Positions 42,514-51,417 of a stretch of DNA of 64,000 nucleotides are shown here, piece by piece. The stretch's first letter is position 1. Each line of letters opens with the position of its first letter. The translations under genes were made by a program, and so were the position numbers. The stretch comes from JACVRW01 sp034664085 (GTDB lineage Bacteria > Actinomycetota > Thermoleophilia > Solirubrobacterales > Thermoleophilaceae), in assembly GCA_034664085.1 (NCBI GenBank), contig JAXDII010000075.1, forward strand, positions 22,865 to 86,864, read 5' to 3'. A model generated the notes under the pieces. The model searched no databases. It was not told the DNA's origin and worked only from the letters and a program-made list of their open reading frames with translations.

Positions 42514-43482
42514 TCAGTCCGAGGGCTGGACGCGCACCCGGAACTCGGCGCGGAAGCTGCTCCCGGGCGCCACGCTGCGCAGGCCGGCGCCGGTCACCAG
42601 GGCGTTGGTCGGCGCCGTCATCGGCTCGAAGCAGACGAACGGCTGCGGCTCCACGGACTCGGGCGGCGCGTAGACCTGCGCGACCGGGTAGCCCTCGGCC
42701 AGGTCGAGCTCGATCCGCCGTCCGCCCCCCTCGAGCCCGAAAATCGGCGGCTGCTCGAGCTCCACGAACAGGTCGTCGTAGGTCTGGTCGCCGAGCGGGC
42801 CCAGCCACGCCGCGACCGGCTCGGTGTCCCCGGTGGGCAGCCTGCGCTCGTCGAGCACGGCGCGCTGACGCACCGGCAGCTCGACCTGCCACTGGGCGCG
42901 CGGCACCCCCGGCAGCTGCAGGTACGGGTGCCAGCCGAACGCAACCGGCACCGCGAGGTCCCCAGTCGGGAGCAGGATCGTCACCACGGTGAGCGTGTCG
43001 CCCGCGAGCTCCGCCTGCACGTGCAGCTCGTGCGGGAAGGGGAAGGCGGCCATCAGCTCCTCGTGGGCTCCGAAGTCGAGTCGTGCCGCCACGGCGGCGC
43101 GCCCATTCCCCGGCGTGCGGCCGACGATCCGCCAGTGCGGGCAGGCGGCCAGGATGCCGTGGATGGGCAGCCCGTTGCGGTCGGTGTGGATGGGCGAGCG
43201 GTCCGGATCCAGCTCGACGGTGTGCCCGAGCACGGAGTACTGGCGGCCGCCGAGGCGGTTGGCCCAGGGGTGCAGCAGCGGTATGCCGAAGCTCGAGCCG
43301 CGCTCGCGATAGGCGGACAGGCCGCCGCGCTGGCCGAGCAGCTCCTCGCCCCGGTGGGTGAACGAGGACCCGACCATCCCCGCCTCGGGGACGAACTCCA
43401 CGCGCAGGTCGTGCTCGTGTGAGAGCAGCGCGATTCCCGGGAGGCCGTCGACCTCAACGTCGCGGACCTCGTGGCCAGCCAT
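42514..43482 (-). CDS. aldose 1-epimerase-family protein
   Basis: 322 aa galactose mutarotase-like beta-sandwich. The substrate-binding pieces are FGIPLLHPWANRLGG, IHGILAACPHW, PVAFGWHPYLQLPG (catalytic-type His) and a Glu near the C-terminus in CFEPMTAPTNAL. It interconverts anomers of aldoses or hexose-6-phosphates. TAGGGT seven bases before the ATG points to a leaderless transcript. It converges on the PAS protein with six bases between stops. Confidence 0.88.
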   Translation of the reverse strand: MAGHEVRDVEVDGLPGIALLSHEHDLRVEFVPEAGMVGSSFTHRGEELLGQRGGLSAYRERGSSFGIPLLHPWANRLGGRQYSVLGHTVELDPDRSPIHTDRNGLPIHGILAACPHWRIVGRTPGNGRAAVAARLDFGAHEELMAAFPFPHELHVQAELAGDTLTVVTILLPTGDLAVPVAFGWHPYLQLPGVPRAQWQVELPVRQRAVLDERRLPTGDTEPVAAWLGPLGDQTYDDLFVELEQPPIFGLEGGGRRIELDLAEGYPVAQVYAPPESVEPQPFVCFEPMTAPTNALVTGAGLRSVAPGSSFRAEFRVRVQPSD

Positions 43483-43565
43483 CGAGAGCACCCTACGTCG
43501 CGCGGCTCGCCGCGCCAAGCTCTGGGTGAGGACACCCGCCCGCGGGCCGCTAGGCTGCTCGGCCG

Positions 43566-44732
43566 ATGGTCTCCGACGTCGGCCTGCTGCCCTGGTTCGC
43601 CCGTTTGCGCGACGAGGTGCCCGGCGCAGAGGTGCTAGACGCGCATACCCACCTCGGCTCGAACGACCCCGACGGCTACCGCTGCAGCCGCGTCGAGCTG
43701 GTCGCCGCCCTCGAGAGCGTGGACGGCCGGGCGCTGGTCTTTCCGATGCACGAGCCGGACGGCTATCCCGCCGCCAACGACATGGTGATCGCCGAGGCCG
43801 AGGCGAGCGAAGGCCGGCTGTTCCCCTTCTGCCGGCTGGACCCGCACGACGCCCCGCTGGCCGAGGCACGCCGGTCGCTCGCCAACGGCGCGCGCGGCAT
43901 CAAGCTGCACCCGCGCGCGGAGGGCTTCAACCTCGACCATCCAGAGCTGCAGGACGTGTTCGCGTTCGCCGACGAGCAGCGCCTGCCGATCCTCTGTCAC
44001 GCCGGACGCGGGATTCCGGCGCTCGGCCGCCACGCGGTCGAGGTCTGCTCGCGCTACCCCGGGCTGCGCCTGATCCTCGCGCACGCCGGCATCTCGGACC
44101 TCTCGTGGATCTGGCGGGAGGCGCCCGCCCACCCCAACCTGTTCTTCGACACGGCCTGGTGGTCGCCCAGCGACCTGCAGGCGCTGTTCGCCCTGGTGCC
44201 GCCGGCCCAGATCCTGATGGCGAGCGACGCGCCCTATGCCACGCCGGCCTACGGCGCCACCATGGCGATGCGACACGGGCTGCAGGTGGGGCTTCGCCCC
44301 GAGGTCGTGCGCGAGATCCTGGGCGGACAGGCACGCAGGCTGGTCGAGCGCGAGGACACGCTCGACCTCGGGCCGGCGCCGGGCATCGAGTCCCTGTCGC
44401 GGGATCCGCTGCTGGAGCGCGTCTACTCGTTCCTGCTCAGCGCGATCGGCCAGATGTTCGCCGGGGTGGAGCCGACCGAGACGCTGGCGCTGGCTGCGCT
44501 GGCCTGCGACGTCGATGCCGAGGCGCCCCACGGGCCCATCTACGACGCGATCATGGGGCTGCTCGAAGCGCGCGCGAGCTACGACCCGGCCGGCGACGGA
44601 CGTCCGCCGCACTTCGCTCCGGGACTGCATTTCATCGTCGTGGCCGCCGCACTGGCGCGCACACCCGACGTGCCCCTGCCGGACGACCCGCTCCGTTTCG
44701 CGGTCGGCGGGTCGGGTAGCTCAGCAAGGTAG
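43566..44732 (+). CDS. amidohydrolase-2 (TIM-barrel) metal-dependent hydrolase
   Basis: 388 aa. The metal motif DAHTHLG near the N-terminus, KLHPRAEGF, ILCHAGRG, ILAHAGIS and ASDAPYATP define the amidohydrolase-2 barrel (about 20-265). About 110 further residues form a helical C-terminal extension not needed for the barrel. The substrate is unknown. TAGGCT nine bases before the ATG is a candidate leaderless promoter, back-to-back with the epimerase promoter. Confidence 0.85.
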   Translation: MVSDVGLLPWFARLRDEVPGAEVLDAHTHLGSNDPDGYRCSRVELVAALESVDGRALVFPMHEPDGYPAANDMVIAEAEASEGRLFPFCRLDPHDAPLAEARRSLANGARGIKLHPRAEGFNLDHPELQDVFAFADEQRLPILCHAGRGIPALGRHAVEVCSRYPGLRLILAHAGISDLSWIWREAPAHPNLFFDTAWWSPSDLQALFALVPPAQILMASDAPYATPAYGATMAMRHGLQVGLRPEVVREILGGQARRLVEREDTLDLGPAPGIESLSRDPLLERVYSFLLSAIGQMFAGVEPTETLALAALACDVDAEAPHGPIYDAIMGLLEARASYDPAGDGRPPHFAPGLHFIVVAAALARTPDVPLPDDPLRFAVGGSGSSAR

Positions 44733-44789
44733 GGCCGGCCGGAGCCGTCCAGCGGACCGCGGGGGACGCCGGATGGAGACGGCCGGCCC
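44732..44789. terminator. inverted repeat between convergent amidohydrolase and sigma genes
   Basis: GGGCCGGCC (44732-44740) pairs with GGCCGGCCC (44781-44789) around a 40-base loop with small internal stems. Its position between two stops suggests bidirectional termination, though it is far larger than a classical hairpin. Confidence 0.4.
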
Positions 44790-44792
44790 CTT

Positions 44793-45557
44793 CTACGCGG
44801 CCTGGCCGACCGCCGCCAGGCGGTCGAGGGAACGCCGCAGCAGGCGCGAGACGTGCATCTGCGAGACCCCGACGCAGTCGGCGATCTCGGCCTGGGTCAT
44901 GTCGCGCTCGAAACGCAGCCGCAGGATCAGGCGCTCGCGTGCCGGCAGCGCGTCGAGGGTGCCGCGCAGCGCCTCGCCCAGCTCGACGGCCTCGTAGCCC
45001 GGCTCCTCGCTGCCCAGCGAGTCGCCGTAGGTCCAGGCGCCGTCGTCGTCGGCGCCCGCGCGCGGCGCATCCAGCGAGGCGGCGTCGTACGCCGTTGCCG
45101 CCTCCATCGCCTCGAGCACCTCCTCCACGGACACGCCCACCGACTCGGCCACGTCGCGCGGGCGGGCCGCGCGCCCCAGCCGCGTGGGCAGCGAGTTGAG
45201 CGCCTCGGTGACCTTCAAGGTGAGCTCCTGGGTCGTGCGCGGCACGCGCACCGACCAGGACTTGTCGCGGAAGTGGCGCTTCAGCTCGCCGAGCATCGTC
45301 GGCACCGCATAGCGCGCGAAGCCGGCGCCGCGCTCCGGGTCGTAACGGTCGACGGCCTTCAGCAGGCCGACGCAGGCGACCTGGACGAGGTCGTCCAGCG
45401 GCTCACCGGCGTGGCGGTAGCGCGCGGCGAGCTGGTGCGCGAGCGGCAGGAAGCGCACCACGAGGTCCTCGCGTGCGGCGAGGTCGCCCTCGCCGTGGTA
45501 GCGCTGCAGGAGCCGCTCCTCCTCGACCGGCTCGGCAGCCGCCACCGCAACAGCCAC
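44793..45557 (-). CDS. SigB/SigF-family RNA polymerase sigma factor
   Basis: 254 aa group 3 sigma-70 with region 2 (LVQVACVGLLKAVDRYDPERGAGFARYAVPTMLGELKRHFRD, quoted in part), region 3 and region 4 with the helix-turn-helix MTQAEIADCVGVSQMHVSRLL. This is the general-stress/sporulation-type family normally held by an anti-sigma kinase and released by a STAS antagonist; a STAS gene is 114 bases upstream, but no RsbW-type kinase is in the window. A GTG start follows GAGGGGGG. A SigB-like promoter upstream suggests autoregulation. Confidence 0.92.
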   Translation of the reverse strand: MAVAVAAAEPVEEERLLQRYHGEGDLAAREDLVVRFLPLAHQLAARYRHAGEPLDDLVQVACVGLLKAVDRYDPERGAGFARYAVPTMLGELKRHFRDKSWSVRVPRTTQELTLKVTEALNSLPTRLGRAARPRDVAESVGVSVEEVLEAMEAATAYDAASLDAPRAGADDDGAWTYGDSLGSEEPGYEAVELGEALRGTLDALPARERLILRLRFERDMTQAEIADCVGVSQMHVSRLLRRSLDRLAAVGQAA

Positions 45558-45603
45558 TCGTGCAACACCCCCCTCGGAAAGTGCTCTCTACCGACCGTTC
45601 CCG

Positions 45604-45632
45604 ATTATCACCCTCGTCGGGAGCGCCCAAAC
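45604..45632 (-). promoter_or_regulatory. possible autoregulatory SigB-type promoter
   Basis: GTTTGG (45632-45627), 13 bases, GGGTGA (45613-45608). An overlapping GATAAT (45609-45604) could serve housekeeping sigma. The leader to the sigma gene is about 45 bases. Confidence 0.45.
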
Positions 45633-45671
45633 GAAAAGGAGGTTGAGCGGTAGGAAGAACGCGGCAGGCGG

Positions 45672-46004
45672 CTACTCGACGGCGCCGGCGTCGTCGACCA
45701 TCTCGAGCCTGTCGTCCAGGCGCGTGATCGAGAAGACGCGCTGCACCGGGTCCGGACCGCGCACGATCACGATCCGGCGCCCCTCGTCGCGTGCGCGCTC
45801 GTCGGCCGTGACGATGCAGCGCAGCCCGGTGGAGTCGAGGAACGTCAGCTTCGAGAGGTCCACCACCAGGGTCGGCGGAGCGGATGCCTCGACCTTGCGC
45901 AGCTCTTCCTGCACCTTCGCGACCGAGGACAGGTCCAGCTCGCCAACAAGGGCGACATGCACGAGTCCGTTGCGGTCCTCGGTCCTTACCTCGAGGATCT
46001 CCAC
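45672..46004 (-). CDS. STAS-domain anti-sigma factor antagonist
   Basis: 110 aa SpoIIAA/RsbV-like. The phosphorylatable serine is S58 in LTFLDSTGLR. In this family the unphosphorylated form captures an anti-sigma kinase and frees the sigma factor. It sits upstream of the sigma gene on the same strand. RBS GGTGGAG. Confidence 0.92.
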   Translation of the reverse strand: MEILEVRTEDRNGLVHVALVGELDLSSVAKVQEELRKVEASAPPTLVVDLSKLTFLDSTGLRCIVTADERARDEGRRIVIVRGPDPVQRVFSITRLDDRLEMVDDAGAVE

Positions 46005-46015
46005 CGGCGTGGAAC

Positions 46016-46390
46016 CTAGCGGAGTCCCGCCCTCTTGGCGAGTTGCCAGGCAAAAACGAGCTGGAGAGCGGCGAACGACAGCTCCAGCACGCGCTCCGAG
46101 ACGGCGTTGGCGAGCGCCACCCCGACCAGCACCCCCAGCGGCGACAGCAGGCCGACGAGCAGCCCGTCCCGCAGGCGGACGTTGCCGTAGCCGCGCTGGC
46201 GCCAGGTGCCCACCAGGGAGACGAGCACGATCGCGACGAGCGACGTGGCCTCTGCGTCCAGCTGCGTCTGGTCGGCGAACACCACCAGAGCCGGCACGAA
46301 CAGGATGCCGCCGCCCAGCCCGAGCAGCCCCGCCGCAACGCCCGCGGCGAAGCCGACGGCGATCAGGCCGGCCCAGTCCAGCGCCTCCAT
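46016..46390 (-). CDS. TauE/SafE (TSUP) half-transporter B
   Basis: 124 aa, about four membrane segments. It starts with GLIAVGFAAGVAAGLLGLGGGILFV (in part), the glycine-rich loop found at the start of each half of a normal ~250-aa TauE/SafE permease. It begins one base after the stop of the preceding half. Likely substrates of the family are sulfite, sulfoacetate or other small anions. Confidence 0.85.
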   Translation of the reverse strand: MEALDWAGLIAVGFAAGVAAGLLGLGGGILFVPALVVFADQTQLDAEATSLVAIVLVSLVGTWRQRGYGNVRLRDGLLVGLLSPLGVLVGVALANAVSERVLELSFAALQLVFAWQLAKRAGLR

Positions 46391-46391
46391 G

Positions 46392-46748
46392 TCAGAAGAC
46401 CAGCACCGCTGCCGAGGCCACCAGCAGCACGACGAACGCGCCGGCGACGGCGCGCTCCGAGAGGCGCTGCTGCAGCGCGGAGCCGGCCACCACCCCGGCC
46501 ACGCCGGGGACGCCGATGGCCACGCCCATCCAGAAGTCGACGTTGCCGTAGAGGGCGTGGGTCGCGGCGGCGAGGGCGCCGATCACGATGATCGCCGCCA
46601 GCGAGGTGCCGGACGCCTCCTTCTGCCCATAGCCCAGCCAGAGCACCAGCAGCGGCACGATGACCGTTCCCCCGCCGATGCCGAACAGGCCGCTGAAGGC
46701 GCCCCCCGCGGTGGCGATGGCGGCGAGCCGCAGCATCCGTGAGGACAT
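46392..46748 (-). CDS. TauE/SafE (TSUP) half-transporter A
   Basis: 118 aa, about four membrane segments, with the same FSGLFGIGGGTVIVPLLVL signature as its neighbour. Together the two genes equal one full-length permease, so a heterodimer is predicted. TAGTAT eight bases before the ATG suggests a leaderless start, back-to-back with otsB. Confidence 0.85.
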   Translation of the reverse strand: MSSRMLRLAAIATAGGAFSGLFGIGGGTVIVPLLVLWLGYGQKEASGTSLAAIIVIGALAAATHALYGNVDFWMGVAIGVPGVAGVVAGSALQQRLSERAVAGAFVVLLVASAAVLVF

Positions 46749-46768
46749 CGCGGGGCATACTACGGGCG
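46749..46768. promoter_or_regulatory. 20-bp divergent promoter region between TSUP and otsB
   Basis: Minus strand TAGTAT (46762-46757) is eight bases before the TSUP ATG. Plus strand CATACT (46756-46761) is seven bases before the otsB GTG. The two hexamers overlap. No room exists for ribosome-binding sites on either side, apart from weak GC-rich sequence. Confidence 0.5.
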
Positions 46769-47581
46769 GTGTCCGCTCACACCTCAGAGACGCTGGTGGA
46801 GGCCCTGGCGCCGCTCACCTCGGACCCGTCCCGGGCAGCGGTGTTCTGCGACATCGACGGCGTGCTCGCGCCGATCGTCGAGCGCGCCGACGACGCGCAG
46901 GTGCGCAAGCAGACCGCCGTCCTGCTGGGCCGCCTGGCGCGCCGCTACGCCTGCGTGGCCTGCATCTCCGGCCGCTCGGCCAGCGAGGCGCGCCGGCTGG
47001 TGGGCGTCGGCGGCATCGCCTACGCGGGCTCCCACGGGGCAGAGCTGCTCGAGCCGGGCGCCGCTCAGGTGCGCGTCAACCCCGCCTTCAAGAGCTGGGA
47101 GGGCCGCGTGAGGGAGTTCGCCCGCGAACGCGACACCCCGACCCTGCGGAGGCTGCGGGTGCGGATCGAGGACAAGGGCCCGATCGTGGCGCTGCACTGG
47201 CGCGGGGCACCCGACGAGGAGGCTGCGCGCGCCAACGTGGAGCAGATCGCGGGCGAGGCCGAGAGCGCGGGCCTGGCGACGCACTGGGGGCGCAAGGTGC
47301 TGGAGCTGCGGCCCCCGGTCTCCTTCGACAAGGGCCAGGCCGTGCGCGAGCTTGTCGCCTCCGCCGGCCCGCGCACCGCGCTCTACGGCGGCGACGACAC
47401 CACCGACCTCGACGCCTTCGACGCCCTGGAGGCGCTGGTGGAGAAGGGCGCACTCGAAGCCGCCGTCCGGGTGGGCGTGCGCTCCGACGAGGAGCCCGCG
47501 GCGATCGTCGAGCGCGCCGACGTGGTCGTGGACGGCGTGCCGGGCTTCGCACAGGTGCTCGCCGTGCTGGCCGAGACGTGA
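46769..47581 (+). CDS. otsB: trehalose-6-phosphate phosphatase
   Basis: 270 aa HAD phosphatase releasing trehalose. Motif I FCDIDGVLAPI, SGRSASEARRLV, GSHGAE, the capping-domain ALHWRG and motif IV YGGDDTTDLDAF are diagnostic. OtsA is not adjacent. The GTG at 46769 is preferred, since an in-frame ATG at 46739 would overlap the divergent gene. Next to stress sigma genes, a stress-protectant role is plausible. Confidence 0.92.
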   Translation: MSAHTSETLVEALAPLTSDPSRAAVFCDIDGVLAPIVERADDAQVRKQTAVLLGRLARRYACVACISGRSASEARRLVGVGGIAYAGSHGAELLEPGAAQVRVNPAFKSWEGRVREFARERDTPTLRRLRVRIEDKGPIVALHWRGAPDEEAARANVEQIAGEAESAGLATHWGRKVLELRPPVSFDKGQAVRELVASAGPRTALYGGDDTTDLDAFDALEALVEKGALEAAVRVGVRSDEEPAAIVERADVVVDGVPGFAQVLAVLAET

Positions 47582-48090
47582 GGTTCCGCGACCTGCTGCG
47601 CACGTCGGTCGTCCTGTTCGGGGGCGCGGCCACGGCGCTGGCGATCGTGTCGGTGGTCGGAGCCGCCGGCGAGGACACCAACACGCTCGTGTACGTGGCC
47701 GCCGTCTGGTGGTGCCTCGCGTCGCTCGCGGGCCTGTGGCTGGGCCGCCGCCCGATGACGACCCCCGGCATCGCGACGCTGCTCGCCGAGGCGCGCAAGA
47801 CGAACACGCTCCCGGAGCTGGAGCCCGGGACCGTGCTGTTCAACCGGCTGTGGCCGCTGGTCGTGCTCGCGGTCGTGTCGGCGGTTCTTGGCTTCTTCGT
47901 GCCCCAGGTCCCGGCGATCGCCACCGGCTACTGCCTGCTGGTCGCGCTCCTGTGGCGCCGCCAGTCGCGCGCCGTGGAGGCCGTGGAGGGCCGCGACGGC
48001 GTGGAGTTCTGGCTGGACCGCAGCTCCCCGCTGGGGCGCCCGCAGCTGCTGCGCCTCCCCGGCCTGAGGAAGATCGTCCCCGAGGACTAG
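47578..48090 (+). CDS. membrane protein of unknown function
   Basis: 170 aa. Four predicted membrane segments (about 10-27, 37-52, 98-115, 120-133) with a cytoplasmic loop RRPMTTPGIATLLAEARKT and a soluble C-terminal tail (WLDRSSPLGRPQLLRLPG). GTG overlaps the otsB stop (GTGA), so it is coupled to trehalose phosphatase. The stop shares CTAG with polX. Confidence 0.75.
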   Translation: MRFRDLLRTSVVLFGGAATALAIVSVVGAAGEDTNTLVYVAAVWWCLASLAGLWLGRRPMTTPGIATLLAEARKTNTLPELEPGTVLFNRLWPLVVLAVVSAVLGFFVPQVPAIATGYCLLVALLWRRQSRAVEAVEGRDGVEFWLDRSSPLGRPQLLRLPGLRKIVPED

Positions 48091-49808
48091 CGGGAGCGCT
48101 TGCGGAGCTTGTCGAGCTCCGGCCACGGGCGCGTGTTGGCCACCTGCGCCGGGCCGATCCAGGCGCGCCGCGCCGTCGCGACCCCGTAGCGCATGTTGGC
48201 CAGCGTGCGCGGCCAGTGGGCGTCGGAGTCGATCGTCAGCATCACGCCCGCCTCGGCCGCGGCCTTCGCGTAGACGTCGTTGAGGTCGCGGCGGTCCGGG
48301 TTGGCGTTGATCTCCAGGAAGGTGCCGGTCTCGACCGCCTTCTCGATCACCCGGTCGATGTCGATCGCGTACGCCTCGCGGCGCTCGATCAGCCGGCCGG
48401 TGGGGTGGCCGATCACGTCCACGAGCGGGTGCTCCATCGCCCGCAGCATGCGCTCGGTCTGCTCCTTCTCCGGGGTGCGGAACGAGGTGTGGAGGCTGGC
48501 GACGACCCAGTCGAGCTGCTCCAGGACGTCGTCCTCGTAGTCGACCGAGCCGTCCAGCAGCACGTTCGTCTCGGTGCCGGCCAGGACGGTGATGCCCTCC
48601 AGCTCGAGGCCGCGGATCACCTCGACCTGGCGCAGCAGCTCGTCCGGCTGGACGTCGTTGCCGAAGCCGTGCGTGGCCGAGTGGTCGGTGATCGCGACGT
48701 AGTCGTAGCCGCGCTCGCGGGCCGCAGCGGCCATCTCCTCGATGGAGGCGTGGCCGTCCGATGCGGTGGTGTGCATGTGGAGGTCGCCGCGGATGTCGTC
48801 CAGCTCGATCAGCTGCGGCAGGCGGCCCTCGCGGGCGGCCTCCAGCTCGCCGCGGTTCTCGCGCAGCTCGGGCGGGATCCACTGCATGCCGAGCCGCTCG
48901 TAGACCTCTTCCTCGGTCGCGCAGGCGATCGAGTCGCCGCTGGCGTCGTCGGCGATGCCGTACTCGCTCACGTGCAGGCCGCGCTTGACCGCCGCGGTGC
49001 GCAGCGCCTCGTTGTGCTTGCCCGACCCGGTGAAGTGCTGGAGTAGGTTGCCGAACGCCTCTTCACCGACGATGCGCAGATCGACCGGGAGGCCGGAGTG
49101 GGTCAGTACCTTGGCGCCCGCCTCGCCGGAGGTCTGGACCACGTCGACCCCCGGCGACGCGCAGAAGGCCTTCACCAGCTCGGCGGGGTCGCTCGACGCG
49201 ACGACGATGTCGAGGTCCTTCACCGCGTCGGCCTGGCGGCGGGCGCTGCCCGCGAGCTCGACCCTCAGCGCCGCCGGGTGGTCGCGCAGGCTGGCCACCA
49301 GCTCGTCGCCGACGGCGAGCGCCTTGGACAGCAGCATGCGCTGCTTGGGGCTCCCGTCGGCGCCGGCGGCCAGCGCGGCCAGCACGTTCTCCTCGGCCTT
49401 CTTGCCGAAACCCGGGACGTCCTTCAGCCGCCCCTGCTCGGTGGCGGCGCGCAGCTCGTCGAGCGACGAGACGCCGAGGTGCTCGTAGAGCAGGCGCGCC
49501 CGCTTGGGGCCGAGGCCGGGGATGCGCGTGATCGCGATCAGGCCGGAGGGGATGCGCCCCTTGAGCTTCTCGGAGGCCGGGATCGAACCGGTCTCCAGCA
49601 GCGCGTCGATCTTCTCGGCGATCGTCTTGCCCACCCCGGACAGCTCCTCCACGCGCCCCTCGCGCGCGAGGTCGGCCACGGACATGCCCGCCTCGCGGAT
49701 CGCCTTGGCGGCGTTGCGGTAGGCGACGACGCGGTAGACGACCGCGCCGTCCAGCTCGTAGAGGCTGGCCAGCTCCTCGAAGGCCTCCGCAATCTCGCCG
49801 TTGCGCAC
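48087..49808 (-). CDS. polX: family X DNA polymerase with PHP domain
   Basis: 573 aa. An N-terminal helix-hairpin-helix/8-kDa region is followed by polymerase X motif GSARR (187-191) with D198/D200. A C-terminal PHP phosphoesterase begins near residue 343 (GDLHMHTTASDG) with ITDHS, HTSFR, HPTGR and DSDAH metal-binding motifs. Such enzymes combine gap filling with 3'-5' exonuclease or AP endonuclease activity in base excision repair. GTG start, seven bases after TACCCT. Confidence 0.94.
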   Translation of the reverse strand: MRNGEIAEAFEELASLYELDGAVVYRVVAYRNAAKAIREAGMSVADLAREGRVEELSGVGKTIAEKIDALLETGSIPASEKLKGRIPSGLIAITRIPGLGPKRARLLYEHLGVSSLDELRAATEQGRLKDVPGFGKKAEENVLAALAAGADGSPKQRMLLSKALAVGDELVASLRDHPAALRVELAGSARRQADAVKDLDIVVASSDPAELVKAFCASPGVDVVQTSGEAGAKVLTHSGLPVDLRIVGEEAFGNLLQHFTGSGKHNEALRTAAVKRGLHVSEYGIADDASGDSIACATEEEVYERLGMQWIPPELRENRGELEAAREGRLPQLIELDDIRGDLHMHTTASDGHASIEEMAAAARERGYDYVAITDHSATHGFGNDVQPDELLRQVEVIRGLELEGITVLAGTETNVLLDGSVDYEDDVLEQLDWVVASLHTSFRTPEKEQTERMLRAMEHPLVDVIGHPTGRLIERREAYAIDIDRVIEKAVETGTFLEINANPDRRDLNDVYAKAAAEAGVMLTIDSDAHWPRTLANMRYGVATARRAWIGPAQVANTRPWPELDKLRKRSR

Positions 49809-49829
49809 CGGAGCTAGGGTACGCGCCTC
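49809..49829. promoter_or_regulatory. 21-bp divergent promoter between polX and the mannosyltransferase
   Basis: Plus strand TAGGGT (49815-49820) is nine bases before GTG 49830; minus strand TACCCT (49821-49816) is seven bases before GTG 49808. The two -10-like hexamers share five bases. Both genes are predicted to be leaderless. Confidence 0.55.
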
Positions 49830-50543
<714 letters not shown>

Positions 50544-50577
50544 GCGCCGCGCGCGGGGGCGCTACCCATCCCGAGGG

Positions 50578-50600
50578 GTCGCTATCTTTTTTATAGCGAC
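50578..50600 (+). promoter_or_regulatory. AT-rich 8-bp palindrome upstream of trxA
   Basis: GTCGCTAT-CTTTTTT-ATAGCGAC, perfect arms, 23 bases before the trxA ATG. It contains TATAGC and TATCTT that could be -10 elements. It stands out as the most AT-rich spot in this GC-rich region and could be an operator, a leader hairpin, or a terminator for the upstream gene reading into the T-run. Confidence 0.55.
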
Positions 50601-50623
50601 GTGTCACTAACAAGGAGCCCACG

Positions 50624-50953
50624 ATGGCAGGGACGATCACCGAGGTAACGGACAGCAACTTCCAGGCTGAGGTGCTCGAGGCCGACAAGCCCGTGCTCGT
50701 CGACTTCTGGGCGCCCTGGTGCGGTCCGTGCCGGATCGTCGCTCCCCACCTCGAAGAGCTCGCCGGCGAGCGCGAGGATCTGCTGATCGTCAAGCTCAAC
50801 GTCGACGAGAACCCGCAGATCTCGGCTCAGTACAGCGTCATGTCGATCCCGACGCTGCTGCTCTTCAAGCACGGCCAGGTGGCACACCAGATCATCGGCG
50901 CGCTGCCGAAGAGCCGACTCGTGCAGGAGCTCGAGGCGCCGCTGGCCGCCTAG
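50624..50953 (+). CDS. trxA: thioredoxin
   Basis: 109 aa cytoplasmic disulfide reductase with active site WCGPC (C33, C36) and the cis-proline in MSIPTLLLF. RBS AAGGAG. Thioredoxin reductase is not nearby. Confidence 0.96.
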   Translation: MAGTITEVTDSNFQAEVLEADKPVLVDFWAPWCGPCRIVAPHLEELAGEREDLLIVKLNVDENPQISAQYSVMSIPTLLLFKHGQVAHQIIGALPKSRLVQELEAPLAA

Positions 50954-50971
50954 CGGCCAAGCCCGCCAACA

Positions 50972-50991
50972 GGGCGTGAGCCCCCGGCTGC
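50972..50991. repeat. half copy of the GC-rich palindrome
   Basis: The 20 bases here are an exact inverted match to the region just after groEL (about 20369-20388), but the second palindrome arm is truncated. It lies between the convergent trxA and membrane protein genes. Confidence 0.65.
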
Positions 50992-51405
50992 CTAGTAATA
51001 GGGCGCTGGCGGCGCTGGGTTCTCGCGCTCGCGGCGGCCGCGGTAGCTGGCGCCGAGGGCGCCCAGGATGGCGCCGACGATCGTCGTGACGAAGACGAGC
51101 CCCGCCTGGGGCTCGCCGAGGTAGGCCTTCGGTTCGGTGTTGAGGATCTCGAGGCCGAGCAGGATGAAGCTGCCGAAGACGAGGCCGCCCATCGCGCCGC
51201 GTACGAAGCCCTCGTCGGTTGCCCGGTGCTCCATGCCGCCGAGGAAGCCGCCGGCGAGCGCGAGCGGGCCGACGAGCACGTAGTAGAGGATCTCGTTCCA
51301 GCCGAGCGCGAAGCCGGACACGAGCCCGAACAGCATCGGCACCACGACCGCGCCGACGATCTGCTCCACCACGCTGCGGTCCTCGAAGGCGTGCGGCAGT
51401 GGCAT
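50992..51405 (-). CDS. polytopic membrane protein of unknown function
   Basis: 137 aa with four hydrophobic segments (about 14-35, 40-57, 68-88, 103-121) and a short Pro/Tyr tail. I do not recognise the family. It starts 12 bases after the ileS stop on the same strand. Confidence 0.65.
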   Translation of the reverse strand: MPLPHAFEDRSVVEQIVGAVVVPMLFGLVSGFALGWNEILYYVLVGPLALAGGFLGGMEHRATDEGFVRGAMGGLVFGSFILLGLEILNTEPKAYLGEPQAGLVFVTTIVGAILGALGASYRGRRERENPAPPAPYY

Positions 51406-51417
51406 GGTCGCGCCAGG

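Noticed and set aside
44712..44790. tRNA-like start (GGGTAGCTCAGCAAGGTAG)
   Set aside because: It lies in the last codons of the amidohydrolase, and no TΨC arm (GGTTCGA) or matching acceptor stem follows.
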